This document shows positions 25,383 to 33,739 of a DNA stretch of 64,000 bases, one piece after another. A program made the position numbers and the translations under genes. Source of the stretch: Streptomyces sp. CA-278952. GTDB taxonomy: Bacteria; Actinomycetota; Actinomycetes; Streptomycetales; Streptomycetaceae. Under the pieces are notes generated by a model. That model saw only the letters and a program-made list of their open reading frames with translations. It was not told the origin of the DNA and made no database searches. The stretch's first letter is position 1, and each line of letters starts with the position of its first letter. The DNA lies in NCBI RefSeq assembly GCF_028747205.1, contig NZ_CP112880.1, forward strand, positions 6,855,501 through 6,919,500, in the 5' to 3' direction.

Positions 25383-26201
25383 GTGGCAGAACTCATCACC
25401 GTCGACGACCCCGACGACCCGCGGCTGAGCGACTACACCGGCCTGACCGACGTCGAGTTGCGACGACGACGCGAACCCGCCGAAGGCCTCTTCATCGCCG
25501 AGGGCGAGAAGGTGATCCGCCGCGCCCGGCAGACCGGGTACGAGATGCGGTCGATGCTGCTCTCGGCCAAGTGGGTCGACGTCATGCGCGACGTCATCGA
25601 CGAGGTCCCGGCCCCGGTGTACGCCGTCGCGCCCGAACTGGCCGAACGCGTCACCGGCTACCACGTCCACCGCGGTGCGCTCGCCTCCATGCAGCGCAAG
25701 CCGCTGCCCGCCTCCGACGAGCTGCTCGCCACGGCGCACCGGGTGGTGATCATGGAATCGGTGAACGACCACACCAACATCGGCGCCATCTTCCGCAGCG
25801 CGGCGGCCCTGGGCATGGACGCGGTCCTGCTCTCCCCGGACTGCGCCGACCCGCTCTACCGGCGCTCCGTCAAGGTCTCCATGGGCGCGGTCTTCTCCGT
25901 CCCCTACGCCCGGCTCGAAGCCTGGCCCAAGGCGCTGGACGGCGTACGGGAGGCCGGCTTCCGGCTCCTCGCCCTCACCCCGGACGCCAAGGCCACCAGC
26001 ATCGACGAGGCGGCCCCGCACCGACTGGACCGGGTGGCGCTGATGCTCGGCGCGGAGGGCGACGGGCTGTCCACGCAGGCCCTGATGGCCGCCGACGCAT
26101 GGGTCCGCATCCCGATGGCGCACGGCGTCGACTCACTGAACGTGGGCGCGGCGGCGGCCGTCGCCTTCTACGCGGTGGCCACGGGACGCCCGGAGAGCTG
26201 A
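25383..26201 (+). CDS. SpoU/TrmH-family RNA 2'-O-ribose methyltransferase
   Basis: 272 aa, GTG start at 25383. The N-terminal part (RRRREPAEGLFIAEGEKVIRRA, about 23-44) is the substrate-binding domain. The knotted SPOUT domain has its three motifs: NDHTNIGAIFRSAAALGMDAV (about 127-147), LMLGAEGDGLS (about 219-229) and IPMAHGVDSLNVGAAAAVAFY (about 241-261). It uses SAM to methylate rRNA or tRNA; the site is unknown. It converges on the kinase gene with 54 bp between stops. Confidence 0.9.
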   Translation: MAELITVDDPDDPRLSDYTGLTDVELRRRREPAEGLFIAEGEKVIRRARQTGYEMRSMLLSAKWVDVMRDVIDEVPAPVYAVAPELAERVTGYHVHRGALASMQRKPLPASDELLATAHRVVIMESVNDHTNIGAIFRSAAALGMDAVLLSPDCADPLYRRSVKVSMGAVFSVPYARLEAWPKALDGVREAGFRLLALTPDAKATSIDEAAPHRLDRVALMLGAEGDGLSTQALMAADAWVRIPMAHGVDSLNVGAAAAVAFYAVATGRPES

Positions 26202-26255
26202 GCACGGCCGGCCGGCCTGTCCCGGCGTCAGGAACCGGCCCCGGCCGGTCCCGCG

Positions 26256-27593
26256 TCAGGACGACTGCGGCGGCTCCTGCACGACCTGTGCCGGCGTCTG
26301 CGGCGTCCGAGACTGCTGCTCGGTCCCGGTCCCGGCCCCGGTCCCGCCGCCCAGCCCGCGCGCCGGCCCCTGGCAGCCCTGCGCCGCCGCGATGCCCAGC
26401 GCCACCAGCAGCGTCACCACGACGAACACCACCAGCCGCTGGCGCAGCAGCCGCGGATTGGCCGGACGCCGCCCCGCCGAGGTCGTGCGCCCCCCGGAGC
26501 GGGTCCCCGGCCGGCCGTTCGTCCCGGCCGGGGGGCCCTGCCGCTTCCCGGAACGCGTCGTGTCACGCGAAGTCTGCTGCGGGCGCGAGCCACCGGTGCG
26601 CGGCGGCCCCGAACGCGCGGGCGCGCCGCGCCTGCCCGGCTGGGGGCGGGAGGCGGACGGGCCCTCCGAGCGGCGGGTGTGCTGATCGGCGTACGGGTCG
26701 GCCATCCGGCCGGTCGGCCGGTCGGCCTCCTGGGCCGAACGCTGGGCGGGCGGCCGGCTCTCGTGCAGCCCCTGCGCCTCGCGCGCCGCGATCTCCTTGA
26801 GCCGCATGGACAGTTGCAGCGTGCTGGGCCGCTCCTCCGGGTCCTTCGCCAGACAGGCGCTGATCAGCGGGGCCAACGCGTCGTGCACCCCGTGGAGCTG
26901 CGCCTCCTCGTGCACGACGCGGTACAGCATCACCTCGGAACTGCCGTGCCCGAAGGGGGAGTCGGCCATCGCCGCGTACGCCAGCGTCGCGCCGAGCGAG
27001 AAGACGTCCGTCGCGGGCGTCACGGCCGCGCCCCGGACCTGCTCGGGCGCGAGGAACCCGGGCGACCCCACCGCCGTACCGACATGGGTGAGCGTGCTCG
27101 CCCCGGTCGCCCAGGCGATGCCGAAGTCGATGATGCGGGGGCCCTTGGGGGAGAGGAGGATGTTCGACGGCTTCAGATCGCGGTGGACCACCCCCGCCTC
27201 GTGCACCGCCACCAGACCCTCGGAGAGCGCGGCCCCGATCGAGGCGACCTCGGCGGCGGCCAGCGGGCCCTCCTCGGCGACCTTGTCGTGCAGCGAGGGG
27301 CCGGGCACATACTGCGTCGCGAACCACGGGCGGTCCGCCTCCAGATCGGCGGCGACCAGCCGGGCCGTGCAGCCGCCGCGGATCCGCCGGGCGGCCGACA
27401 CCTCGCGCGCGAACCGCGAACGGAACTCCTGATCCTCCGCCAGGTCGGGCCGGATCACCTTGAGCGCCACCCGCTGGCCGCGCCGGTCGGAGCCGAGGTA
27501 GACGACGCCCATGCCGCCCGCGCCGAGCCGTCGGTGCAGCCGGAACGAGCCGACGAGACGCGGGTCCTCGCGCCGGAGCCGCATCATCGCCAT
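26256..27593 (-). CDS. Membrane-anchored serine/threonine protein kinase
   Basis: 445 aa from the ATG at 27593 (GGGGA about 10 bases ahead; ATGs 6 and 9 bases later are alternatives). Kinase domain ~15-275: GAGGMGVVY loop at 24-32, Lys45 in VALKV, HRDLKPSN at 137-144, DFG at 156-158, and the activation-loop sequence GTAVGSPGFLAPEQ. It is followed by ~110 basic, Pro/Arg/Ser-rich residues, one TM helix near 384-404 (RLVVFVVVTLLVALGIAAAQ) and a short outer tail rich in Gly, Gln and Pro. There are no PASTA or other sensor domains, so the signal is unclear. Substrates unknown. Confidence 0.92.
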   Translation of the reverse strand: MAMMRLRREDPRLVGSFRLHRRLGAGGMGVVYLGSDRRGQRVALKVIRPDLAEDQEFRSRFAREVSAARRIRGGCTARLVAADLEADRPWFATQYVPGPSLHDKVAEEGPLAAAEVASIGAALSEGLVAVHEAGVVHRDLKPSNILLSPKGPRIIDFGIAWATGASTLTHVGTAVGSPGFLAPEQVRGAAVTPATDVFSLGATLAYAAMADSPFGHGSSEVMLYRVVHEEAQLHGVHDALAPLISACLAKDPEERPSTLQLSMRLKEIAAREAQGLHESRPPAQRSAQEADRPTGRMADPYADQHTRRSEGPSASRPQPGRRGAPARSGPPRTGGSRPQQTSRDTTRSGKRQGPPAGTNGRPGTRSGGRTTSAGRRPANPRLLRQRLVVFVVVTLLVALGIAAAQGCQGPARGLGGGTGAGTGTEQQSRTPQTPAQVVQEPPQSS

Positions 27594-28211
27594 CGTCTGC
27601 CCATCCCCGCTGCCTGGTCCGCCTGACGAGGCACAGCTTACGTACCCCGCGCCCGACGCGCTCAGAGGCCGCGCCCTCACGGGGGATTCGATTGTCCGTG
27701 CCGGACGGGAGAGGTGAAGAGGGGGCAGGGGGCGGCGGATCCGGGCCCCTCGGCCGGCCGGTCCGCTCAAAGGGCCGTCGGGCAAGGGGGATTGGATCAT
27801 CACGGGAACCCCGCCGCGCGGCCGTCACGGAGGCTGTGAACACCGCCCGGGCCTACGGGGTGGGGCTGCCCCTCAGGGTGCCCGGCGCCGGGGCGGCAGC
27901 CCGCCGGGGTGATGGGCGTGAGTGAAGTCACCCGGCGCACACGCCCCCGGGGCAGGCCGACCGGTACCGGTCGGTGTGCCGGACGGGCCCGGGCGTCCCC
28001 TCCGGGATGACCCCAACCTCCGGTGGTCCGTCTCCACCCAGGGGAGTACGCCGGTCGACCACGGCTCATCCTCCGGGAGGCCCGGGATTAGGTACGCGGG
28101 CATGACGCCCTGTGCTCGCCGGTTACCTAAAGTTGAGGTCAAGCGGCGGGCGCAGCACTCGTCCCCCGAGGTCACACGCCCGCCGCTCCCCATCAGGTCA
28201 GGAGAGGAACC
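27594..28211. promoter_or_regulatory. 618-bp gap between kinase and 68-aa membrane protein genes
   Basis: No convincing gene. It must hold two divergent promoters. Seen: a perfect 18-bp palindrome CCGACCGGTACCGGTCGG at about 27958-27975; a repeated GGGGGATTSGAT (near 27679 and 27787); TTAGGTA (28088-28094) facing TACCTAA (28124-28130) as a widely spaced inverted repeat; and ACCTAAAGTTGAGGT (28125-28139), a partial dyad reminiscent of MerR-family operators. The ribosome site AGGAGAGGAACC lies before 28212. Confidence 0.35.
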
Positions 28212-28418
28212 ATGTCGGACACGGCAACACGGACCATGGTCCGTACGCAGGGACGCAGGGCGTACGCCGCGTTCGGCACCCGTTCGTCCGGCACCCGTCA
28301 CCCCTTGGTGGCGACGGCGATGGTCCTTCCCCTGGCGGCCCTGCTCGCGGTCGTCTTCGGCGGCTGGGAAGCGGTGGTCACACAGGCGTCGTCCGTGGCG
28401 GTGATGCTGGGGCGCTGA
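28212..28418 (+). CDS. Small single-pass membrane protein
   Basis: 68 aa, ATG with AGGAGAGG ahead (28200-28207). The first 30 residues are basic and polar (RTQGRRAYAAFGTRSSGTRH), followed by one hydrophobic helix PLVATAMVLPLAALLAVVF and a short C-terminus; likely N-in. The good ribosome site and a hairpin right after support a real gene. I do not recognise a function. Confidence 0.7.
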   Translation: MSDTATRTMVRTQGRRAYAAFGTRSSGTRHPLVATAMVLPLAALLAVVFGGWEAVVTQASSVAVMLGR

Positions 28419-28428
28419 GCGGCGCCCG

Positions 28429-28453
28429 GGGTCCGGAAGAGCGGTCCGGACCC
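28429..28453 (+). terminator. Hairpin after the 68-aa gene
   Basis: GGGTCCGGA (28429-28437) pairs with TCCGGACCC (28445-28453), loop of 7, 10 bp past the stop. Confidence 0.65.
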
Positions 28454-28509
28454 GCACATCCGGCCAACAGCCCCGTGGGGACGGGGGTGCGGCGGACGGC
28501 AGCGTTTGT

Positions 28510-28533
28510 CCGGTCAGCTGGGGAGCTGACCGG
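28510..28533. terminator. Second hairpin in the 28.4-28.76 kb gap
   Basis: CCGGTCAGCT-GGGG-AGCTGACCGG, a perfect 10-bp stem. The 304 bp between 28454 and 28757 hold nothing else that I can support, apart from the promoter and ribosome site (GGGGGAG) of the next gene. Confidence 0.55.
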
Positions 28534-28757
28534 GCATCGCGCTGTCCGGGCCCGTCTGTGTTTCTCCGCCGGGCCGACGCACACAGCACCAACCACCCCG
28601 GGACGTGTTCCGGCGCTCCAGCCCCGAAGGGGTGTGTCCCACGGAGCTCCGGCCCGGGCAGCGGCTTCCGGACCGGGTCGGCCCCCGGGCGGGCTCGCGC
28701 GTTACGCTCACGGCGGGGCCGGTGCCACGGCCGGGCCGACCGCCGCCGGGGGAGCCG

Positions 28758-29738
28758 TTGACCACCACTCAGACCTCAGTCGTCCATGACCTGGGCACCC
28801 TCGCGCACGGTCTCTCCCACCCCGCCGGGGCGCGTTGCGTGTGCGAGCCGCCGCAGGTCCTCGCGGACCGGCCCGACGGCACGGTCGTCCGCAGCGGCGC
28901 GATCGTCGCGAAGGCCCACGCGGCCGACACCGACCGCGAGGCGCTGGCGGCCCGTATCGCCCTGGCCGCCGCCCCGCAGCTCACCGGAATCCTGCTCCCG
29001 CCGCTCACCGTCCCGGGACACCCGGAGCCCTCCGGGCACTCCGCTCCCGCCCCGCGTCCGGTCACCCTGTGGCCGCTCGGCGCGCCCGTCGACCCCACCG
29101 ACCCCGACGCGGCCCCCTGGGCCGAGGCCGCGGTGCTGCTCGCCCGCCTCCACCGGACGGAGCCACCGTTCCGGCTCCCGCCGATGCGCGGACCGGCCAA
29201 GGCCGCGCGGGCCGTCGCCAGGATGTCCGCCGCCCTTCCCGGCGACCCGGCCGTCCTGCCCGTGCTGGCCGGGTGGCGGTCCCTGCCCGCCTGGGCCCGG
29301 GGCGAGGCCCCGGCACCCGCCCGGAGGGCCGGCTTCCTGTGCCACGGGGACCTCCACCTCGGCCAGCTCGTACGCCACCCCGCTCCGGACGGGCCCTGGC
29401 TGCTCATCGACGTGGACGACGCGGGGGCGGGCGATCCGGCCTGGGACCTCGGCCGGCCCGCCGCCTGGTACGCGGCCGGACTCCTGGCCTCCGAGGACTG
29501 GTCCGCCTTCCTGGACGCCTACCGGTCCGCCGGGGGACCGGCGGTGCCCGCCGACGGGGACCCCTGGCCCGCACTGGACGTCCCGGCCCGCGCGCTGACG
29601 GTGCAGACGGCGGCGCTCGCTCTGGCCAAGTGCGCCGCGGAGCAACGGGATCCGGACGAGCTCGAACAGCTGATGATCGAATCCTGTGCCCGAATCGCTA
29701 CGTTGCCGCCCGAGTTGGCCGCCGACCACGCGTCGTAG
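28758..29738 (+). CDS. Phosphotransferase (APH/choline-kinase fold)
   Basis: 326 aa from a TTG at 28758, just after GGGGGAG (short spacing, so the start is uncertain). The kinase-like fold is shown by LCHGDLHLGQLV at about 193-204 (catalytic Asp of HGDxH) and LLIDVDDAGAGDPAWDLG near 214-231 (metal-binding Asp and the WDL element). Family members phosphorylate antibiotics, choline, fructosamines or maltose. The usual HGDxxxxN Asn is Gln here. The substrate is unknown; no antibiotic role is implied. Confidence 0.8.
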   Translation: MTTTQTSVVHDLGTLAHGLSHPAGARCVCEPPQVLADRPDGTVVRSGAIVAKAHAADTDREALAARIALAAAPQLTGILLPPLTVPGHPEPSGHSAPAPRPVTLWPLGAPVDPTDPDAAPWAEAAVLLARLHRTEPPFRLPPMRGPAKAARAVARMSAALPGDPAVLPVLAGWRSLPAWARGEAPAPARRAGFLCHGDLHLGQLVRHPAPDGPWLLIDVDDAGAGDPAWDLGRPAAWYAAGLLASEDWSAFLDAYRSAGGPAVPADGDPWPALDVPARALTVQTAALALAKCAAEQRDPDELEQLMIESCARIATLPPELAADHAS

Positions 29739-29803
29739 GGTGAACGGACCGCCGCCGGGCAGACATTCCGGCGACGGCACAACGAGGGCGAGGAGCCGAG
29801 CCG

Positions 29804-30133
29804 ATGATGCAGTGTCCGAAGTGTCACGCGCAGATGAACACGTACAACCGCAACGGCGTCCAGATCGAGCAGTGCAGCGGTTGCCGGGGCATATTCCTGG
29901 ACTACGGCGAGCTGGAGTCGCTCACCCGCCTGGAGTCCCAGTGGTCCCAGCAGGCCCCGCCCGCGGCCCCCGCCCCGCAGGCCTACCCGGCCGCGCCCCC
30001 CGCCCCGCAGGCCTACCCGGCCGCGCCCGCCGCCCACGCCCCCGCCTGGGGTGCGCCGCAGCACGGTGGACACGGCGGGCACTACGGCCACCACCGCCAG
30101 AAGGGCTTCGGCCGGATGCTGTTCTCGTCCTGA
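29804..30133 (+). CDS. Zinc-ribbon (zf-TFIIB) protein with His/Pro-rich tail
   Basis: 109 aa, ATG-ATG start with CGAGGAG ahead. The first 45 residues are the zf-TFIIB domain: CPKCHAQMN and QCSGCRGIFLDYGELE, a four-Cys zinc site. Then comes a Pro/Ala/Gln/Tyr linker built of two near-identical decapeptides, and a His/Gly-rich stretch (QHGGHGGHYGHHRQKG) that might bind metal. The C-terminus KGFGRMLFSS is conserved in similar proteins. Role unknown; possibly nucleic-acid or metal handling. Confidence 0.85.
   Translation: MMQCPKCHAQMNTYNRNGVQIEQCSGCRGIFLDYGELESLTRLESQWSQQAPPAAPAPQAYPAAPPAPQAYPAAPAAHAPAWGAPQHGGHGGHYGHHRQKGFGRMLFSS
29971..30030 (+). repeat. Two 30-bp repeats in the zinc-ribbon gene
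   Basis: 29971-30000 and 30001-30030 differ at one base only. They code the repeated APQAYPAAPP linker. Recent duplication or slippage. Confidence 0.8.
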
Positions 30134-30215
30134 TCGTTCTGATCGGCCCCCCGTGCCCCGGCTGGCCACCGTGCCACCGGGGCACGGAGGCGGACGGACG
30201 GACCGTACGACGAAA

Positions 30216-30247
30216 GAACCCCCGGTCGTGGAGACGACCGGGGGTTC
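30216..30247. terminator. Terminator between zinc-ribbon gene and tRNA cluster
   Basis: Perfect 14-bp stem GAACCCCCGGTCGT (30216-30229) with 30234-30247, loop GGAG. It lies between convergent units and ends the minus-strand tRNA operon, 8 bp past the last tRNA. Confidence 0.85.
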
Positions 30248-30254
30248 TCGGTGG

Positions 30255-30326
30255 TGCGCGATACTGGGATTGAACCAGTGACCTCTTCCGTGTCAGGGAA
30301 GCGCTCTCCCGCTGAGCTAATCGCGC
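30255..30326 (-). tRNA. tRNA-Val (anticodon GAC), copy 1
   Basis: 72 nt cloverleaf: acceptor GCGCGAT/ATCGCGC, anticodon stem CTTCC/GGAAG around loop CTGACAC, T arm with GGTTCAATCC, discriminator A. No encoded CCA. Last gene of the cluster. Reads GUC and GUU. Confidence 0.95.
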
Positions 30327-30358
30327 AGGGGCGAACCTGCGTGTTGCTTGTTACTGCG

Positions 30359-30430
30359 TGCGCGATACTGGGATTGAACCAGTGACCTCTTCCGTGTCAG
30401 GGAAGCGCTCTCCCGCTGAGCTAATCGCGC
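30359..30430 (-). tRNA. tRNA-Val (anticodon GAC), copy 2
   Basis: 72 nt, identical to copy 1, including the acceptor GCGCGAT/ATCGCGC; 32 bp of spacer separates them. Confidence 0.95.
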
Positions 30431-30466
30431 GGGGATCCTTGCGGACCGATGATCCTTGCGGACCAG

Positions 30467-30538
30467 TGGACGATACTGGGATTGAACCAGTGACCTCTTC
30501 CGTGTCAGGGAAGCGCTCTCCCGCTGAGCTAATCGTCC
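30467..30538 (-). tRNA. tRNA-Val (anticodon GAC), copy 3, variant acceptor
   Basis: Same body as copies 1 and 2, but the acceptor is GGACGAT/ATCGTCC: two base pairs are exchanged together on both strands, so pairing is kept. Discriminator A. Confidence 0.95.
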
Positions 30539-30542
30539 TTGG

Positions 30543-30613
30543 AGGTGGAGACGGGATTTGAACCCGTGTAGACGGCTTTGCAGGCCGTTGCCTCGCCTCT
30601 CGGCCACTCCACC
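30543..30613 (-). tRNA. tRNA-Cys (anticodon GCA)
   Basis: 71 nt: acceptor GGTGGAG/CTCCACC, anticodon loop CTGCAAA, T arm GGGTTCAAATCCC, discriminator U as required for Cys. Four bp from the following tRNA-Val. Confidence 0.95.
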
Positions 30614-30651
30614 AGGGATGGGGGCTCGGGAAGAATCCCCCACCTTCTGCG

Positions 30652-30724
30652 AGCGGACGACCAGGTTCGAACTGGCGACCTCAACCTTGGCAAGGTTGCG
30701 CTCTACCAACTGAGCTACGTCCGC
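30652..30724 (-). tRNA. tRNA-Gly (anticodon GCC)
   Basis: 73 nt: acceptor GCGGACG/CGTCCGC, anticodon loop TTGCCAA, T arm with GTTCGAACC, discriminator U. First gene of the Gly-Cys-Val-Val-Val unit; its promoter must lie in 30725-30870, which also has a hairpin GCACAAA-N6-TTTGTGC (30790-30809). Confidence 0.95.
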
Positions 30725-30870
30725 TTGTCCTTGTCCGGCCCGCTTGCGCGTCCCGGCGACGTGTTGAACTCTAGCGGATTCCTGGGCCAGCACAAAAACG
30801 CGTTTGTGCAGCGTGCTGCGGTGACCTCGCCCCGGCGCAGGTCACCGCGCACCGTCCTAGACTCAGTCGC

Positions 30871-31929
30871 GTGCCCGACCTCGCCCCCTTGGCCCGTTTC
30901 GACGGCCTCATCGCCTCCGGTCTGCGGGATGTGACCCACGATCCCGCGGCTCTCGACTCATCCGGTTTCTGGGCGGTATGTGCCGATTTCGAGGGGCGTA
31001 TCGTCTGCGCCCGCTTCTCGGATGTGCGCAAGGAGGCAGTGCCCCCTCCCGTGCCCGGAGCATGGCGCGGTCCCGCCACCGAGGACTGGACCTCCTCGCT
31101 GGACCGTGACGCCTACACGGCGGGCGTACGGCGGATCCGTGAACATATCGCGGCGGGCGACGTCTACCAGGCCAACCTCTGCCGGGTACTGTCCGCACCG
31201 CTCCCCGGCGGCGGAGCCGACGCCGACGTCGATGCCCTGACCTCCCTGCTCGCCCGCGGCAACCCCGCCCCGTACGCGGGAACGATCCGGTTGCCGGGCC
31301 ACGGCGTGGAGGTCTCCACGGCGTCGCCGGAACTCTTCCTCCGGCGCGACGGGCGGACCGTGGAGTCCGGGCCGATCAAGGGCACCGGCCGGACCGAGGA
31401 CGACCTGCTGGCCAAGGACCACGCGGAGAACGTGATGATCGTGGACCTGGTACGCAACGACCTGGGCCGGGTCTGCGCCACCGGAAGCGTGAGCGTGCCC
31501 GATCTCTGCGTCGTCGAGAAGCACCCGGGTCTCGTCCACCTCGTCTCGACCGTCCGGGGCCGACTGGCCGACGGTGTGGGCTGGCCCGCGCTGTTCTCGG
31601 CGGCCTTCCCGCCCGGCTCGGTCACCGGGGCGCCGAAGTCCAGCGCGCTGCGGATCATCGCCGAGCTGGAGCGGGCCCCGCGCGGGCCGTACTGCGGTGC
31701 GATCGGCTGGGTCGACGCCGACCGGGGTACGGCCTCGCTCGCCGTCGGGATACGGACGTTCTGGATCGACCGGACCGGTCCCGCGCCGCTGCTGCGGTTC
31801 GGGACCGGGGCCGGGATCACCTGGGGATCCGACCCGGATCGCGAATGGGACGAGACCGAACTCAAGGCCGCCCGGCTGCTCGCTGTAGCGTCGGGCGCGT
31901 ATCCGGAGACAGGAAGGACCGCGCTATGA
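30871..31929 (+). CDS. pabB: Chorismate-binding enzyme, aminodeoxychorismate synthase component I-like
   Basis: 352 aa, GTG start. TAGACT (30858-30863) lies 7 bases ahead, so the message is probably leaderless. Only the chorismate-binding domain is present (short PabB form): ESGPIKGTGRT near 166-176, HAENVMIVDLVRNDLGR near 187-203, FPPGSVTGAPK near 247-257. With a glutaminase subunit it adds ammonia to chorismate, toward p-aminobenzoate and folate. Overlaps the PabC-like gene. Anthranilate synthase is an alternative, but the pabC partner favours PabB. No pabA here. Confidence 0.85.
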   Translation: MPDLAPLARFDGLIASGLRDVTHDPAALDSSGFWAVCADFEGRIVCARFSDVRKEAVPPPVPGAWRGPATEDWTSSLDRDAYTAGVRRIREHIAAGDVYQANLCRVLSAPLPGGGADADVDALTSLLARGNPAPYAGTIRLPGHGVEVSTASPELFLRRDGRTVESGPIKGTGRTEDDLLAKDHAENVMIVDLVRNDLGRVCATGSVSVPDLCVVEKHPGLVHLVSTVRGRLADGVGWPALFSAAFPPGSVTGAPKSSALRIIAELERAPRGPYCGAIGWVDADRGTASLAVGIRTFWIDRTGPAPLLRFGTGAGITWGSDPDREWDETELKAARLLAVASGAYPETGRTAL

Positions 31930-32747
31930 GGATCTGGGTCAACGGCGGACTGCGGGACGCCGACGACGCCCGGCTGTCGGTGCTCGACCACGGGCTGACC
32001 GTGGGCGACGGCATCTTCGAGACGGTGCGCACGAGCGAGGGGCGCCCCTTCGCGCTGACCCGGCACCTCGACCGCCTCACCCGGTCCGCCCGGGGCCTGG
32101 GTCTGCCCGAGCCGGACCACGACGAGATCCGCCGCGCCGCCGCAGCGGTCATCGACGCCAACCCCGTCGCCCTGGGACGCCTGCGGATCACCTACACCGG
32201 CGGGCTGTCCCCGCTCGGCTCGGACCGGGGCACCGACGGGCCGAGCCTCGTCGTCGCCCTCGACGGGGTGAAGCGCCGCCCGGACAGCACAGCGGTGATT
32301 ACTGTTCCCTGGACGCGCAACGAACGCGGCGCGCTCGCCGGCCTGAAGACCACCTCGTACGCCGAGAACGTCGTCGCCCTGGCACGGGCCCGGGAACGGG
32401 GCGCGTCGGAGGCGCTGTTCCCCAACACCGCGGACCGCCTCTGCGAAGGCACCGGCTCCAACGTGTTCGTCGTCCTGGACGGCCGCGTCCACACCCCGCC
32501 GGTGACCTCCGGCTGCCTCGCCGGGATCACCCGCGCGCTGGCCGTGGAGTGGACCGGGGCCGAGGAGACCGACCTTCCGATGGATGTCCTCGCCGAGGCC
32601 GACGAGGTGTTCCTGACCTCGACGCTCCGCGACATCCAGGCCGTGCACCGACTGGACGATCGCGAGCTGGCCCAGGAGATCGGACCGGTGACGGCGAAGG
32701 CCATGCGGATCTTCGCCGAGCGGGCCGGCGACGACCTCGACCCGTAA
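31926..32747 (+). CDS. pabC: Class IV aminotransferase, aminodeoxychorismate lyase-like
   Basis: 273 aa, ATG inside the stop of the previous gene (ATGA). PLP enzyme of fold IV: VLDHGLTVGDGIFETVR at about 18-34, the PLP Lys in LKTTSYAENVVA (near 139), ALFPNTADRLCEGTGSNVFVV near 162-182. The lyase releases pyruvate from aminodeoxychorismate to give p-aminobenzoate. Branched-chain or D-amino acid aminotransferase activity cannot be excluded, but translational coupling to pabB fits PabC. Confidence 0.85.
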   Translation: MRIWVNGGLRDADDARLSVLDHGLTVGDGIFETVRTSEGRPFALTRHLDRLTRSARGLGLPEPDHDEIRRAAAAVIDANPVALGRLRITYTGGLSPLGSDRGTDGPSLVVALDGVKRRPDSTAVITVPWTRNERGALAGLKTTSYAENVVALARARERGASEALFPNTADRLCEGTGSNVFVVLDGRVHTPPVTSGCLAGITRALAVEWTGAEETDLPMDVLAEADEVFLTSTLRDIQAVHRLDDRELAQEIGPVTAKAMRIFAERAGDDLDP

Positions 32748-32825
32748 CGGGCCCGGGCGGCCCCACAGCCCCGGCGGCCCCGAAAAGAGCGTGACGGGGC
32801 CTCGCGCAGGGGATACAAACCCTTG

Positions 32826-33662
32826 ATGACCACGACACTCCGGCCGTCCGGGCCGCTTCAGCAGGGCGCCGACGGCGCGCGGGCCCGCCAGTACGACGTG
32901 TGCGACAACGGGCGGCCCGTCGGCGCCGTCGCGATCAGCACGGACGACGCGTTCGGCGCGACCGCCGGGGTGCTGCGCTCGCTCAGCGTTGAGGAGCCCC
33001 GGCGCAGACGCGGCCGGGGCACCATCGCCGTGCTCGCCGCCGAAGAGGTGCTGCGGGGGTGGGGCTGCACCCGGGTGCGGGTGGAGGTCCCCGCCGACAA
33101 CGACCCGGCCCGCCGCCTCGCGGCCGCCCTCGGCTACACCGAACGCAGCCGCAACATGGCCAAGGACCTCGGCCCGGACACCGTCCCGCTTCCCGCGGGC
33201 CTCACCTCGCGCGCGATGGGCGACGAGGAGTTCGCCGCCTGGCGGCAGGACACGGTGCTCACGTACGCACAGGACTGGGTCGACCGGGGCGTGCCGCCCG
33301 AACAGGCCAGGCTCAAGTCCGAGGCCGACCACGCCACCCTCCTGCCGGACGGACTGGCGACCGCCGGGGTGTGTTTCGAGGTGCTGGTGCACGCGGGCGA
33401 GGTCGTCGGCCATGTGTGGGTGGCCCGCCGGGAGCTGCCGCCCGGTGGCGACGCCGGGTTCGTCTTCGACGTCGAGGTGCGTGCGGAGCACCGGGGCCGG
33501 GGCCACGGCAGGTCCCTGATGCTGCTCGCCGAGGACCTCACCCGCACCTGGGGCGGGGACCGGCTCGGCCTGCACGTCTTCGCCTCCAACACGCCGGCCC
33601 TGCGGCTGTACGAGTCCCTCGGCTACGCGACGACGCGCTACAACCTGGCCAAGGCGCTGTAG
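32826..33662 (+). CDS. Tandem GNAT acetyltransferase
   Basis: 278 aa, ATG at 32826. Two GNAT repeats: the first has RSLSVEEPRRRRGRGTIAVLAAEE (about 47-70) and ADNDPARRLAAALGYTERSRNM; the second has VEVRAEHRGRGHGRSLMLLAEDL (about 217-239) and ASNTPALRLYESLGYATTRYN. Double GNAT proteins include mycothiol synthase, but length and sequence do not clearly match MshD. Substrate unknown. Confidence 0.85.
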   Translation: MTTTLRPSGPLQQGADGARARQYDVCDNGRPVGAVAISTDDAFGATAGVLRSLSVEEPRRRRGRGTIAVLAAEEVLRGWGCTRVRVEVPADNDPARRLAAALGYTERSRNMAKDLGPDTVPLPAGLTSRAMGDEEFAAWRQDTVLTYAQDWVDRGVPPEQARLKSEADHATLLPDGLATAGVCFEVLVHAGEVVGHVWVARRELPPGGDAGFVFDVEVRAEHRGRGHGRSLMLLAEDLTRTWGGDRLGLHVFASNTPALRLYESLGYATTRYNLAKAL

Positions 33663-33673
33663 CCGCTCCCCGG

Positions 33674-33713
33674 CCGCTACCGGCCTTGTCTGCCCGTTAC
33701 CGGTCTTGTCTGC
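33674..33713. repeat. Two 20-bp tandem repeats between convergent genes
   Basis: CCGCTACCGGCCTTGTCTGC (33674-33693) and CCGTTACCGGTCTTGTCTGC (33694-33713), then a partial third copy. It fills the gap between the GNAT and DsbA-like stops. Confidence 0.7.
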
Positions 33714-33739
33714 CCGCTACCAGTGGCCGCCGCTGACCG

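Noticed and set aside
28758..29738. Aminoglycoside phosphotransferase
   Set aside because: Fold matches, but the Asn of HGDxxxxN is replaced and no resistance context is present, so only a general phosphotransferase call is made.
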